Positions 16,476-25,461 of a stretch of 50,723 bases of DNA are shown piece after piece. Each line of letters starts with the position of its first letter. Positions within the stretch are counted from its first letter, which is position 1. The notes below the pieces were generated by a model. It saw only the letters and a list, made by a program, of their open reading frames with translations. It made no database searches and had not been told where the DNA came from. Source of the DNA: Halopiger djelfimassiliensis (GTDB lineage: Archaea > Halobacteriota > Halobacteria > Halobacteriales > Natrialbaceae); assembly GCF_000455365.1 (NCBI RefSeq), contig NZ_HG315684.1:854684-905406 (forward strand), in the 5' to 3' direction. The translations under genes and the position numbers were made by a program.

Positions 16476-17447
16476 TCAGTCGGCGACCTGACCGCCCGAA
16501 TCGATGCCATCGACCGACTGGTCGTTCGCGTCCGGATCGTTTTTCGCCTCGAGCTCGTCGACGTCGGGTCGTTCTCCGGTCGGCAGCGAGTCCCGGAAGC
16601 GATCGAGGACCGACTTGGCTTCGGTGAGTTCCGCCTCGCTGACGGCCCCGAGTAGGGCACGCGCCCGCCGTGCCCGGGTTCGTCGCCACGACTCCTCACG
16701 GTGTTCGTAGGTCCGAATCCCGCGGAGGAAGTCGGTTTTCGAAAACTCCGGCCAGTAGGGCGTACAGAAGTAGACGGCCGCTTCGTTCCCGTTGGCATGC
16801 CAGGGGAGGAAATTCGACGTTCGTTCGTCGCCGCCGGGCCGGATGATCAGATCGACGTCCCGAACCGGACGGTCGTACAGACGGTCCTCGATCGTCTCGA
16901 CGTCGATCTCGTCGGGATCGATCTCGCCGGTATCGACCTCCGTGGCGACCCCGCGTGCGGCCTCGAGCAGCTGTGAGCGACCGCCGTATGCCACCGCGAT
17001 GTTGAGGACGAACCGATCGTAGGTGCGCGTCCGCTGTTCGGCGTACTCGATAGCCTCCTGTACCCGTTCGGGGAGCCGATCGATGTCGCCGATCGCGCGG
17101 ATGGAAACCTCGTTGTCGTGGACGCGCTCGGCGTCCGCGAACTCGTGGAGTTTCTCACGGAGGAGATCGAACAGCGCTTCCCGCTCGTCGGCCGGTCGTT
17201 CGAAGTTCTCCGTCGAGAACGTATACAGCGTCAACTCCTCGACGCCGATCTCCTGACACCACTCGAGGACGCGCTCGGCCGTCTCGGCACCCGCCCGGTG
17301 ACCGTCGTGGGCGCTACCGCCGTTCTGTCGGGCGTACCGCCGGTTCCCGTCCTGAATCACCGCGACGTGCGTTGGGGCGCCGGAGATTTCCCTCGAGAGG
17401 ACCCGCTCGTAAATTGCATCGACGCGCCGCCGAAACCAGCGCTTCAT
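16476..17447 (-). CDS. uppS: Polyprenyl (undecaprenyl-type) diphosphate synthase
   Basis: 323 residues. It carries the cis-prenyltransferase signatures THVAVIQDGNRRYARQNG (D33, the diphosphate/metal Asp), GHRAGAETAERVLEWC, LTLYTFSTENFERP, NIAVAYGGRSQLLEAA and DLIIRPGGDERTSNFLPW. It makes the long-chain polyprenyl diphosphate used as a glycan carrier (dolichol-type in archaea). The end region is an acidic tail. The DUF92 and degenerate UppS-like genes sit just downstream, suggesting one lipid-carrier neighbourhood. All key residues are present, unlike the shorter homologue at 15359. Confidence 0.93.
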   Translation of the reverse strand: MKRWFRRRVDAIYERVLSREISGAPTHVAVIQDGNRRYARQNGGSAHDGHRAGAETAERVLEWCQEIGVEELTLYTFSTENFERPADEREALFDLLREKLHEFADAERVHDNEVSIRAIGDIDRLPERVQEAIEYAEQRTRTYDRFVLNIAVAYGGRSQLLEAARGVATEVDTGEIDPDEIDVETIEDRLYDRPVRDVDLIIRPGGDERTSNFLPWHANGNEAAVYFCTPYWPEFSKTDFLRGIRTYEHREESWRRTRARRARALLGAVSEAELTEAKSVLDRFRDSLPTGERPDVDELEAKNDPDANDQSVDGIDSGGQVAD

Positions 17448-17611
17448 CGACCGATGAAACGTTATCGAGGATTATGTGTCTTGTGTGGTATTCCGGGTCA
17501 ATGAAACGGCGGTCCACGCAACGCAGCCAAGGAAAAAGACCCGTCGAATGGCGTGAGGACGGCTCCGTCGAATCGTGACGGCTATCAGTCCGGCGGTTCT
17601 CGGTTCGGGCA

Positions 17612-18016
17612 ATGACGGACGCGATCGACGAGGACCTCTACCAGCGGACCAAAGCACTGCTCGAACCCGGCGACATCGAACTCAACGGCGCGATCGTCCA
17701 CACCGACTACGCGGGAAGCGAGGACGTCCAGATGATGCAGGCGACGATCGACATCGGCGACAGCATCGCCGAACGATCGGGCTACGAGCCCAACGACTGT
17801 TACGTCTACTCGGGCAACGACGATCCCGACTTCTCCTCGAACCAGCATCAGGGCCTCACGCTCGAGGACGAGGAGTTCGTCTGGGAGTGCCAGCAACTCC
17901 TGCGAAACGGCAGCTTCGATATCGTCATCTACTACCGGGCCAGCGCCGACCACGAGGCGATCCTCGAGGACATCCGGGAACTCGGGTACGAGGTGACCGG
18001 CGTCGAAGGCGAGTGA
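17612..18016 (+). CDS. DUF5778-type haloarchaeal protein
   Basis: 134 residues from MTDAIDEDLYQRTKALLEPG. A compact alpha/beta pattern: IELNGAIVHTDYAGSEDVQM, MQATIDIGDSIAERSGYEPN, CYVYSGNDDPDF, GSFDIVIYYRASADHEAI. No catalytic motif is evident. It resembles the DUF5778 family restricted to Halobacteria; function unknown. It lies 49 bases before the haem operon start on the same strand but is probably transcribed separately. Confidence 0.75.
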   Translation: MTDAIDEDLYQRTKALLEPGDIELNGAIVHTDYAGSEDVQMMQATIDIGDSIAERSGYEPNDCYVYSGNDDPDFSSNQHQGLTLEDEEFVWECQQLLRNGSFDIVIYYRASADHEAILEDIRELGYEVTGVEGE

Positions 18017-18065
18017 GTTGACTGCCTCCGGTTTCCTTATCCTTTGGCAGTCCCGAGAGCCTCGT

Positions 18066-19145
18066 ATGGACACGGACGGCGACCTGACGGAACGCGAACG
18101 GGCGGTCGTCAACGCTTTTCAGGGCGGCTTTCCCGTCGTCGACCGGCCCTTCGAGCCCGCAGCGGCGGCCATGCGCGACCGCGGGGTCGACATCGACGCG
18201 ACCGCGCTGCTCGAGACGATCCGCGAACTGGACGCCGACGGCGTGCTCTCGCGGTTCGGGCCACTGGTAAACGCTCAAGAGATCGGCGGCGCGGCGACGC
18301 TGGTCGCCATGCACGCCCCCGACGATCGGTTCGACGAGATCGTCAAACACGTCAACGACCACCGCGAGGTGGCCCACAACTACGAACGCGAACACCCGCA
18401 TCTGAACGTCTGGTTCGTCGTCTCCGTCGCGAACGAGGACCGCGTCGAGGAGGTCCTTTCGGAGATCGAAGGCCAGACGGGACAGGAGACCTACAACCTG
18501 CCCAAACAGCGGGAGTTTCGCGTCGAGGCCAAGTTCTACGTCGACGGCCCGCTCGACGGAGCCGGCGACGAACCCGCCGGCATCGATCTCTCCGCTCTCG
18601 GTCCCGACGTCGAACCGACCGACGAGGCGGCGCTTTCCCCCGCCGAACGGGACCTCGTCCTCGAGGTACAGGACGGCCTTCCCGTGACCGAAACGCCCTA
18701 CGCCGACGTCGCCGACGCGATCGGGCGGGACCGCGAGTGGGTGCTCGAGACGCTCGTACGGTTCGATCGCGAAGGGAAAATCCGGCGGATCGGCGTCGTG
18801 CCAAACCACTACGCGCTCGGGTACACGGAAAACGGGATGACGGTCTGGAACGTTCCGGACGACGTCGTCGCCGATGTCGGCCCCGAGGTCGCCGCTTTAC
18901 CCTTCGTCACCCACTGTTACGAGCGCCCGCGCCACGAGGGCGTCTGGCCGTACAACTTCTTCGCGATGACACACGGCCGCACCGAGGCCGAGAGTCGACG
19001 CCGCATCCGGCAGGTCCGCGAGACGATGGCCGACCACTGGGACGTGACCGACGACGACTGGGACTCGTTGTTCTCCACGCGGATCCTGAAAAAGACCGGC
19101 ATCAGGCTGGAGGCACGGGCCAACTCGAATACCGTCTCCGACTAA
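18066..19145 (+). CDS. Siroheme decarboxylase, AhbA-AhbB fusion
   Basis: 359 residues containing two tandem Lrp/AsnC-like siroheme-decarboxylase modules. The first (about 1-170) reads LTERERAVVNAFQGGFPVVD ... VNDHREVAHNYEREHPHLNV. The second (about 190-350) reads LSPAERDLVLEVQDGLPVTE ... FVTHCYERPRHEGVWPYNFF. AhbA/AhbB convert siroheme to 12,18-didecarboxysiroheme in the alternative haem pathway. In most organisms they are separate subunits; here both halves are in one chain. SirC and HemA follow in the same operon. Start ATG 18066. Confidence 0.85.
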   Translation: MDTDGDLTERERAVVNAFQGGFPVVDRPFEPAAAAMRDRGVDIDATALLETIRELDADGVLSRFGPLVNAQEIGGAATLVAMHAPDDRFDEIVKHVNDHREVAHNYEREHPHLNVWFVVSVANEDRVEEVLSEIEGQTGQETYNLPKQREFRVEAKFYVDGPLDGAGDEPAGIDLSALGPDVEPTDEAALSPAERDLVLEVQDGLPVTETPYADVADAIGRDREWVLETLVRFDREGKIRRIGVVPNHYALGYTENGMTVWNVPDDVVADVGPEVAALPFVTHCYERPRHEGVWPYNFFAMTHGRTEAESRRRIRQVRETMADHWDVTDDDWDSLFSTRILKKTGIRLEARANSNTVSD

Positions 19146-19172
19146 CGACCGGCGGCGATACCGTTCCCACCA

Positions 19173-19829
19173 ATGATCCCGCTCTATCACGACTTCACGA
19201 ACGCGACGGTGCTTGTCTTCGGCGGCGGTCCCGTCGGCGCGCGGAAGGCGCGCCGGTTCGCCCGCGAAGCCGACGTTCTCGTGATCAGCCCCACGTTCGC
19301 CGACGAAGCGTTCGGCTCGGCCGAGCTGATCCGGGCGGCCCCCGGACCGGCGGACATCGGGGCGTGGATCGATCGCGTCGCGCCCGCGCTCGTCGTCGCC
19401 GCGACCGACGACGACGCCGTAAACGAAGCCGCGGTCGAGGCGGCCCGCGAACGGGGCAGCCTCGTCAACCGCGCTGATCGGTCCGGCGAGCGCGATCCCG
19501 GCAGCGTCGTCGTGCCCGCGACGGTCCGGGAAGACCCCGTCGTCGTCGCGATCGCAACCGGCGGCACCGCTCCCGCGTTGAGCAAACACCTCCGGCAGGA
19601 ACTCGAGGAGACGCTCGCGGGGGCCGGTCCCATGGCCGACCTCTGTGGGGCGTTGCGAACCGAACTCAAGTCCCGGGACGTATCGCCGGCACGGCGACGC
19701 GAGATCGTCACCGGCGTCGTCAATTCTCCGGAGGTTTGGACAGCTTTACGTAGCGGTACTTCGAACACACGTCAAGTGATCGAGGACGTGCTCGGCGAGG
19801 AACTATCTACGGGGGGTGAACGGACGTGA
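19173..19829 (+). CDS. Precorrin-2 dehydrogenase / sirohydrochlorin-type NAD enzyme
   Basis: 218 residues. The N-terminal Rossmann domain is NATVLVFGGGPVGARKARRF (GGGPVG NAD motif). ALVVAATDDDAVNEAAVEAA and LVNRADRSGERDPGSVVVPA match the SirC/Met8p family, and the STG-like ATGGTAPALSKHLRQELEE marks the C-terminal helical part. It oxidises precorrin-2 to sirohydrochlorin, supplying siroheme to the decarboxylase upstream. It overlaps hemA by GTGA (19826-19829). Confidence 0.9.
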   Translation: MIPLYHDFTNATVLVFGGGPVGARKARRFAREADVLVISPTFADEAFGSAELIRAAPGPADIGAWIDRVAPALVVAATDDDAVNEAAVEAARERGSLVNRADRSGERDPGSVVVPATVREDPVVVAIATGGTAPALSKHLRQELEETLAGAGPMADLCGALRTELKSRDVSPARRREIVTGVVNSPEVWTALRSGTSNTRQVIEDVLGEELSTGGERT

Positions 19830-21163
19830 TTCCGACGGGAGTCGTCACTGCCGCGCGGGTGACCCACGAGAGCGGCACCGTCGACGACCTCGCAGCCGCC
19901 AGTCCCGAGAGCCAGCGGGCCGCCGTCGCCGATCTCCGCTCCGTTCCCGACGTCGAGGAAGCGTACGTGCTCTCGACGTGTAATCGGGTCGAGGCCTACG
20001 TCGTCGGGACCGACGCCGCCGTCGGCCGGGCCGCCCTCGAGGAGTTTTTCGCCGCAGTCGACGACGACGCCGTCGCATGGACGGGCCACGATGAGAGCCT
20101 TCGACACCTGCTTCGTGTCGCATCGGGGCTCGAGTCGGTCGTGCTCGGCGAGGACCAGATCATCGGGCAGGTCCGGACGGCCTACGAGGACGCCCGCGAC
20201 GCCGGCGGCATCGGCTCGATGCTCGAAGCCGCCGTCACGAAGGCGATTCACGTCGGCGAACGCGCCCGGACGGAAACGTCGATCAACGAGGGCGTCGTCT
20301 CGCTTGGCTCGGCCGCGACGAAACTGGTCGCCGAGGAAGTCACACTCGCGGGTGCGACCGCACTCGTCGTCGGGGCGGGGGAGATGGGGCGACTCGCCGC
20401 CCGCAGCCTCGCGGATGCCGGCGTCGACGAACTCGTCATCGCGAACCGAACGCTCTCTCACGCCGACCATCTCGCCACGGAACTGGCCGACGTGGCCGAC
20501 ACAACGGCCGTTCCACTCGAGTCGCTCGCGACGGTTACGACCGAGGTCGACGCCGTCGTCACGGCGACCGGAAGCGACGAACCGGTACTCGACCCTCACC
20601 ACTTCGCGGACGAGGGGGCTGCCGACCGCGTCGTCGTCGATCTCGGCCAACCGCGTGACGTCGCTCCGGACGCGGACACGCTGTCGACGGTGACCGTCTA
20701 CGATCTCGACGATCTGGAGTCGATCACGCGAGAGACACGCGACCGGCGCGCCGACGCCGCCCGCGAGGTCGAATCGATGATCGACCGCGAGTTCGACCTG
20801 CTGTGTGAGCAGTACAAACGCGCCCGGGCCGACGAAGTCATCGCCGCGATGTACGAGTCCGCCGAGCGGATGAAAGAGCGCGAACTCGAGACGGCGCTTT
20901 CGCAACTCGAGGACGATACGTTCACCCCGGAACAGCGCGAGATCGTCGAATCGATGGCTGACGCACTGGTCAGTCAACTCCTCGCGCCGCCGACCAAGAG
21001 CCTGCGCGAGGCGGCCGCCGAAGACGACTGGAGTACGATCAATACCGCGTTACAGTTGTTCGACCCCGACTTCGGCGGCCGGGAGACGACGGCACCGTCA
21101 CTGCTGGATGCCGTCGACGGAACCGGGGCCGACGTCCAGATCGGCGCAGCCGACGACGATTGA
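19826..21163 (+). CDS. hemA: Glutamyl-tRNA reductase
   Basis: 445 residues, GTG start overlapping the SirC stop codon. The catalytic Cys is C52 in YVLSTCNRVEAYVVG. SGLESVVLGEDQIIGQV is the family signature, and LVVGAGEMGRLAARSLADAG is the NADPH-binding motif. A C-terminal helical dimerisation region follows (LCEQYKRARADEVIAAMYES). It makes glutamate-1-semialdehyde from glutamyl-tRNA, the first committed step of tetrapyrrole synthesis. Grouping with SirC and AhbAB puts both ends of the alternative haem route in one operon. Confidence 0.96.
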   Translation: MIPTGVVTAARVTHESGTVDDLAAASPESQRAAVADLRSVPDVEEAYVLSTCNRVEAYVVGTDAAVGRAALEEFFAAVDDDAVAWTGHDESLRHLLRVASGLESVVLGEDQIIGQVRTAYEDARDAGGIGSMLEAAVTKAIHVGERARTETSINEGVVSLGSAATKLVAEEVTLAGATALVVGAGEMGRLAARSLADAGVDELVIANRTLSHADHLATELADVADTTAVPLESLATVTTEVDAVVTATGSDEPVLDPHHFADEGAADRVVVDLGQPRDVAPDADTLSTVTVYDLDDLESITRETRDRRADAAREVESMIDREFDLLCEQYKRARADEVIAAMYESAERMKERELETALSQLEDDTFTPEQREIVESMADALVSQLLAPPTKSLREAAAEDDWSTINTALQLFDPDFGGRETTAPSLLDAVDGTGADVQIGAADDD

Positions 21164-21308
21164 GCCACGGGTCGCCGCTTGACTGTGGTTCCGACCGCAA
21201 GCGGCGGCGCTAACGCGGGCCGTCGAGCGATCCACGACCGTGGCGGCTGTTATCGGCGGCTCGGCCCACGAACCGTCCGGTTGTATCCGGTGTGGACGTG
21301 GCACAATC

Positions 21309-21317
21309 ATTATTTGA
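21309..21317 (+). promoter_or_regulatory. TATA-like box of the PCD gene
   Basis: ATTATTTGA, -30 to -22 from the ATG at 21339. It supports that start rather than the longer upstream frame, which would begin inside the promoter. Confidence 0.5.
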
Positions 21318-21338
21318 TTGGCCTTCGTTCGACAGCAC

Positions 21339-21620
21339 ATGGCCGATCTACTTTCCGACGACGAAATCGAGGCCCAACTCCCAGCCGAGTGGACCCGCGA
21401 GGGCGACGAGATCGTTCGGACCTACGAGTTCGACGACTACCTTCGGGGCGTCAACTTCGCCCAGATGGTCGGCGAAATCGCCGAATCGCAGTTCCACCAC
21501 CCGGAGATCGTTATCCGGTACAAGGAGGTCGAAATCCGTCTGACATCCCACGAGGCGGGCGGGATCACGGACGACGACGTCGAGATGGCGGAACTGATCG
21601 AATCCGAGCGAAACGCGTAA
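21339..21620 (+). CDS. 4a-hydroxytetrahydrobiopterin (pterin-4a-carbinolamine) dehydratase
   Basis: 93 residues. Family pattern: EWTREGDEIVRTYEFDDYLR, GVNFAQMVGEIAESQFHHPE and VEIRLTSHEAGGITDDDVEM. The pair His-His followed by Pro-Glu (FHHPEI) and the later SHEAGG His-Glu match the PCD active site (H-H-P motif and downstream His). It regenerates dihydrobiopterin or acts as a small dimerisation-type regulator. The next gene starts 7 bases after its stop, so the two are probably co-transcribed. Confidence 0.9.
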   Translation: MADLLSDDEIEAQLPAEWTREGDEIVRTYEFDDYLRGVNFAQMVGEIAESQFHHPEIVIRYKEVEIRLTSHEAGGITDDDVEMAELIESERNA

Positions 21621-21627
21621 CCTCGCG

Positions 21628-22014
21628 ATGGACGGCCGGTACGTCTTCCAGGTCCGGGTCCGCCTCGAGCCCGCGACGAACGCGGTTTTCCTCGAGCCGT
21701 CGACGGCCGAGACGAGCGTCACCCTCTTTCGCGAGGCACCGGAACCGGGGACGGAGGGCTGGCTGTTCTTCCGGGATACCCTCTGGCGCGGCGAGATCGG
21801 CGACGAGGCCCATGCCCGTCGCCTCGCCGAGGAGTGGCTCGACGAACCCGTCGAATCGGTTTCGTTCCGCGAACTGCAGGTCGACGGGACCTACTTCGCG
21901 TCGCTGAAGGACGCGATCGCCGACGATCTCGCGGCGTTCAAGGCCGACGACGTCGACGAGGTGCTCTCGAAGTACCTCGGCTCGAGCATCCGCGTCCTCG
22001 AGACCGACGAGTGA
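21628..22014 (+). CDS. LWR-salt family protein
   Basis: 128 residues from MDGRYVFQVRVRLEPATNAV. It contains the family signature Leu-Trp-Arg in FFRDTLWRGEIGDEAHARRL and a C-terminal helix-rich end (DVDEVLSKYLGSSIRVLETDE). LWR-salt proteins occur only in haloarchaea and have no known activity. It starts 7 bases after the PCD gene, consistent with one transcript. Confidence 0.85.
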   Translation: MDGRYVFQVRVRLEPATNAVFLEPSTAETSVTLFREAPEPGTEGWLFFRDTLWRGEIGDEAHARRLAEEWLDEPVESVSFRELQVDGTYFASLKDAIADDLAAFKADDVDEVLSKYLGSSIRVLETDE

Positions 22015-22074
22015 GCGTCTCGTTGTCATCGGTCGATACCCATTTATTCACGACTCCCGTAGCGTTGTGTCCCG

Positions 22075-22713
22075 ATGGTCTCCGAGTACGACTTTTGGTT
22101 GCTCGATCTCGATGGCACGCTCGTCGACGTGGAGTGGTCGTACACCCGCGAGGTGTTCGATCGGGTCGGCGACCGGCTCGGTTACGAGTTCTCCGACCGG
22201 GAGGCCGACATCCTCTGGAACGGACTGACGGGATCTCGAGACCGTCAGCTCCGGGAGTGGGGGCTCGAGCCCGGCGAGTTCTGGGAGGCGTTCCACGCCG
22301 AGGAGGATCCGCTCGTCAGGGCCGAACAGACGTACCTCCACGAGGACGCCGCGTTCGTCGCCGACCTCGAGAAACCGGTCGGGCTGGTCACCCACTGCCA
22401 GGAGTTCCTCTGTGAACCCGTCCTCGACCACGTCGGGATCCGCGACTGGTTCGATGCACGGCTCTGTTGTACCGAGGAAACCGGCTGGAAGCCCGATCCC
22501 GAACCGGTTCAGTCCGTGATGGCCGACCTCGGCGTCGGAAACAACGGCCACAGAGGCGTGCTGGCGGGTGACGGCGCTAACGACGTCGGCGCGGCCTGGA
22601 ACGCCGGACTCGACGCGATCCATGTCGAACGGGTCGGCCACGACCGGCGCGGGCGGTGTGTCCTCGGCGACTACCGCGTCCGGACGTTCGACGAACTCGA
22701 CGGTCTCCGATAA
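22075..22713 (+). CDS. HAD-superfamily hydrolase, phosphoglycolate-phosphatase-like
   Basis: 212 residues. Motif I is WLLDLDGTLVDVEWSYT (nucleophile Asp and acid/base Asp). Motif II is GLVTHCQEF (Thr). Motif III is in the KPDPEPVQSVMADL region (Lys). Motif IV is GVLAGDGANDVGAAWNAGLD. A helical cap lies between motifs I and II. It is a phosphatase of the beta-PGM/phosphoglycolate subgroup; substrate unknown. TTATTC at 22044-22049 is a likely TATA box 26-31 bases upstream. Confidence 0.88.
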   Translation: MVSEYDFWLLDLDGTLVDVEWSYTREVFDRVGDRLGYEFSDREADILWNGLTGSRDRQLREWGLEPGEFWEAFHAEEDPLVRAEQTYLHEDAAFVADLEKPVGLVTHCQEFLCEPVLDHVGIRDWFDARLCCTEETGWKPDPEPVQSVMADLGVGNNGHRGVLAGDGANDVGAAWNAGLDAIHVERVGHDRRGRCVLGDYRVRTFDELDGLR

Positions 22714-22778
22714 CCACCGAACGGTCGCGAGGGCGATCGACGGGTCGACCGCGGTCCGGCCTCCGTGGCGGCGAGGCG

Positions 22779-23438
22779 TTACTGCGATCGGGCGCGTTCG
22801 TTCGCCGGTTGCAGTTCGTCGTCGACCAGCGTTTCGTAGGCTCGCCGAAACCGCTCGGAGAGGGCCTGATGGGAGATGCCGAGTTCGTCGGCTAACTCCT
22901 CCATCGAGATATTCCGGGGAATCTCGAAGTAGCCGTACTCGAGGGCGGCTTCGAGGGCCTCCTGTTGCTCGGGGGTCAGTCGCGTCTCGCATCCCGCGGG
23001 CTGGGTAACGTCGGTCACGCGACGGAGATCGACGTTGAGTCCGGAGTCGGCGAGGCGATCGTAGGCCTCGGTAAGCGTCTGGCGGTCACGAAACCGCACT
23101 CTGGCCTGCCACCAGCCGTCGGTGCCCCACATCTCGAGCAGCGATCCGCCGTCGGCGAGCAATCGGTCACAGAGTCGATCCGTTCCCGCGTCGTCGGCGA
23201 ACGTAACGTCGAACAGCTGTCGGGGGCCGGTTTCGACGAGCAGTTCGTACTCCGCCACGGACGGGTCCGCTTCGAAGGCCGTTTCGACTCGCTCGCAGTC
23301 GACTCCGGATACCCAGAGACAGGGACGCGTCTTCGATACGGACGACTCGAGTTCGACGGTCGCGTCGGGTACGTACTCGAACGTCGTCGCCAGGGTCGTT
23401 TCGGTGGCCGGAAGCCGGAGCTCCGCTATGGTCGACAT
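22779..23438 (-). CDS. Bat-type regulator with C-terminal HTH-10 domain
   Basis: 219 residues from MSTIAELRLPATETTLATTF. The N-terminal 150 residues form the GAF/HTH-associated domain of the bacterio-opsin-activator (Bat) family, with beta-rich pairs such as EYELLVETGPRQLFDVTFAD. The C-terminus is HTH-10: LTPEQQEALEAALEYGYFEI PRNISMEELADELGISHQAL. These are one-domain-sensor transcription regulators expanded in haloarchaea. The longer ORF upstream of ATG 23438 lacks domain similarity. Confidence 0.9.
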   Translation of the reverse strand: MSTIAELRLPATETTLATTFEYVPDATVELESSVSKTRPCLWVSGVDCERVETAFEADPSVAEYELLVETGPRQLFDVTFADDAGTDRLCDRLLADGGSLLEMWGTDGWWQARVRFRDRQTLTEAYDRLADSGLNVDLRRVTDVTQPAGCETRLTPEQQEALEAALEYGYFEIPRNISMEELADELGISHQALSERFRRAYETLVDDELQPANERARSQ

Positions 23439-23511
23439 CAGGATTTGTACACCAGCACGGCCTAAAAATCGCTGTTCAGCGGACGGTGACTGTCTCGATC
23501 GGCGACCGGTT

Positions 23512-25356
23512 TCAGCTCCCCTCGAGCGCTCGCTCGAGGTCGCGGACGCCGGGTTTGTCCGTTCGGTCGGGGTTTGCGAGCACCCGGACCGACTGCGTGC
23601 CGATCGGAACGAACTCCAGATCGAGTCGGGTGGCGGTGTCGCGAAGGCCGAGGGCGGCGTCGGCGTCGCCCGCGATGACCTTCCGAGGAGGGCTCTCGTG
23701 GGCACGCAGTCCGAGATCGAAGCCGTCGATCGACGCGCGCAGGTCGGCCCGGTCGACCTCGCGATCGGCCGCGAGGTCCGCGAGGACGGCCTCGAGGCTC
23801 GAACGCAGGCCGGAGTCGGTCGTCCGGTTGACGAACCGAAGCTCGCGATCGACGAGGTCGGCGAGCCCCTCGATCTCGTCGGGGTTACCGGGCCGGACGA
23901 TCAGCCCCCACTCGCGCTCCCAACCGCCGAGCGCGGTCGCCTCGACGGATCGCTCGGTCGGCCCCGCGACGACCGCTACGTCCGGGACGCCATTGCGGAG
24001 CCGCCGCAGCCCGGGCCGGGACCCGACGGCGAGATAGCGGGGGTTCTCGAGGCCGTCGAGCAGTCGGTTCAGGGTCGGGTCATCCTCGCCGACGCCGAGC
24101 AGGGTCGGCGGCCGGACGGACGGCGAAAACAGGGTGACCGTGACGGATTCACCCGCCTCGAGGTAGTCGGTTTCGGGGTCGACCTCGACGACGCCGTCGG
24201 CTTCGGCGAGGCTGGTCGTCGCGCCGCTGCCCTTGTCGACGGGGTAGACGAGCGACTCGCCGTCGGCGTCCTCGACAAGTCCAACGGGCAGCAGGCGATG
24301 CCGCCCCTCCGCGTAGCGCTCCCGGACGGCCATCGTCCCGTCGATCGTCGCCGTCTCGGGTTCGGGCACGCCGGCCGCGTCCCGGATCGCCGGCGCGACG
24401 AACGTCCGAAAGACCATCATCGCGGAGACGGGGTACCCCGGCAGACCGACGTACGCGGATCCGTCCAGTTGCCCGACGAGCATCGGCTTGCCGGGTTTGA
24501 TGCGGACGCCATGGAGGAGCAACTCGCCTTGCGCTTCGATGACGCGGTAGATGACGTCGACCGCGCTCGCGCTCGTCGAACCGGACGAGAGGACGAGATC
24601 GCATTCGTCGGCGGCCTGCCGGAGGAGCCGTTCCATCTCGTCTTGCTCGTCGCCCGCGTGTGGGTAAAGGACGGGTTCCCCGCCCGCGTCTTCGACGCCC
24701 GCGGCGATGGTGTAGCTGTTGACGTCGTAGATCTCGCCGCGGTCGCTTTCGAGGTCCTCGCTCGGCCGGACGAGTTCGTCTCCCGTCGAGACGATGCCGA
24801 CGCGGGGGCGTTTCCGGACCGGCACCTCGTCGATCCCCAGCGCGGACAAGAGTCCGATATCCCGCGGGGTGATCCGGGTCCCGGGACCGAGCGCGCGTTC
24901 GCCCGCAGCGACATCCGCACCGGCGAACATGACGTTATCGCCGGGCGCGACCGCGGTACGGACCACCACGTCGGCCCCATCCCGCTCCGTCCGCTCGACG
25001 GGCACCATCGCGTCCGCGCCCGACGGCATCACCGCGCCGGTCGAAATCTCGACGGCCTGACCCCCCTCGAGTTCGACGGCGGGGTTCTCGCCGGCGTGGA
25101 CCTCGCCGACCACCTCGAGTCGGGCGGGATCGGCCTCGTCGGCACCGAACGTGTCCGCGGCCCGGAGGGCGTAGCCGTCGAGGCTCGCCCGGTCGAATCC
25201 CGGGACGTCGAGTTCGGCGTCCAGCCGCGCCACGAGCACCCGGTCGCGGGCGTTCTCGAGGGGTACGCGTTCGACGCCGCCCTCGATCGACAGCGAGTCG
25301 ATCGCCTCGTGAGCCGCCTCGGGGGACGCGAGGTCGCGAAACTCCTTGCGGTTCAT
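23512..25356 (-). CDS. MoeA-type molybdopterin molybdenumtransferase fused to a PBP-like domain
   Basis: 614 residues. Residues 1-400 are MoeA: PGFDRASLDGYALRAADTFG, GDNVMFAGADVAAGE, VGIVSTGDELV, LVLSSGSTSASAVDVIYRVI, GVRIKPGKPMLVGQLDG and GLPGYPVSAMMVF. Residues about 415-610 form a periplasmic-binding-like domain (YLAVGSRPGLRRLRNGVPDV ... RRKVIAGDADAALGL-like end), a fusion known in archaeal MoeA2. MoeA inserts molybdate (or tungstate) into molybdopterin; the added domain may sense or deliver the metal. Start ATG 25356. A second, unfused MoeA lies at 26593-27882. Confidence 0.92.
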   Translation of the reverse strand: MNRKEFRDLASPEAAHEAIDSLSIEGGVERVPLENARDRVLVARLDAELDVPGFDRASLDGYALRAADTFGADEADPARLEVVGEVHAGENPAVELEGGQAVEISTGAVMPSGADAMVPVERTERDGADVVVRTAVAPGDNVMFAGADVAAGERALGPGTRITPRDIGLLSALGIDEVPVRKRPRVGIVSTGDELVRPSEDLESDRGEIYDVNSYTIAAGVEDAGGEPVLYPHAGDEQDEMERLLRQAADECDLVLSSGSTSASAVDVIYRVIEAQGELLLHGVRIKPGKPMLVGQLDGSAYVGLPGYPVSAMMVFRTFVAPAIRDAAGVPEPETATIDGTMAVRERYAEGRHRLLPVGLVEDADGESLVYPVDKGSGATTSLAEADGVVEVDPETDYLEAGESVTVTLFSPSVRPPTLLGVGEDDPTLNRLLDGLENPRYLAVGSRPGLRRLRNGVPDVAVVAGPTERSVEATALGGWEREWGLIVRPGNPDEIEGLADLVDRELRFVNRTTDSGLRSSLEAVLADLAADREVDRADLRASIDGFDLGLRAHESPPRKVIAGDADAALGLRDTATRLDLEFVPIGTQSVRVLANPDRTDKPGVRDLERALEGS

Positions 25357-25461
25357 ACCGGTCCTTCGGAGCCCGGGGTCAAAAACGTCGGTCGATCCGA
25401 CGATAGTGTGGCGTGTTCGCAGACGCCAACCGTTAACCGTCCGCCCGGAGACGACGGAGGT

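Noticed and set aside
19772-20977. Long minus-strand frame across hemA
   Set aside because: Antisense shadow of hemA, which carries all family motifs on the plus strand.
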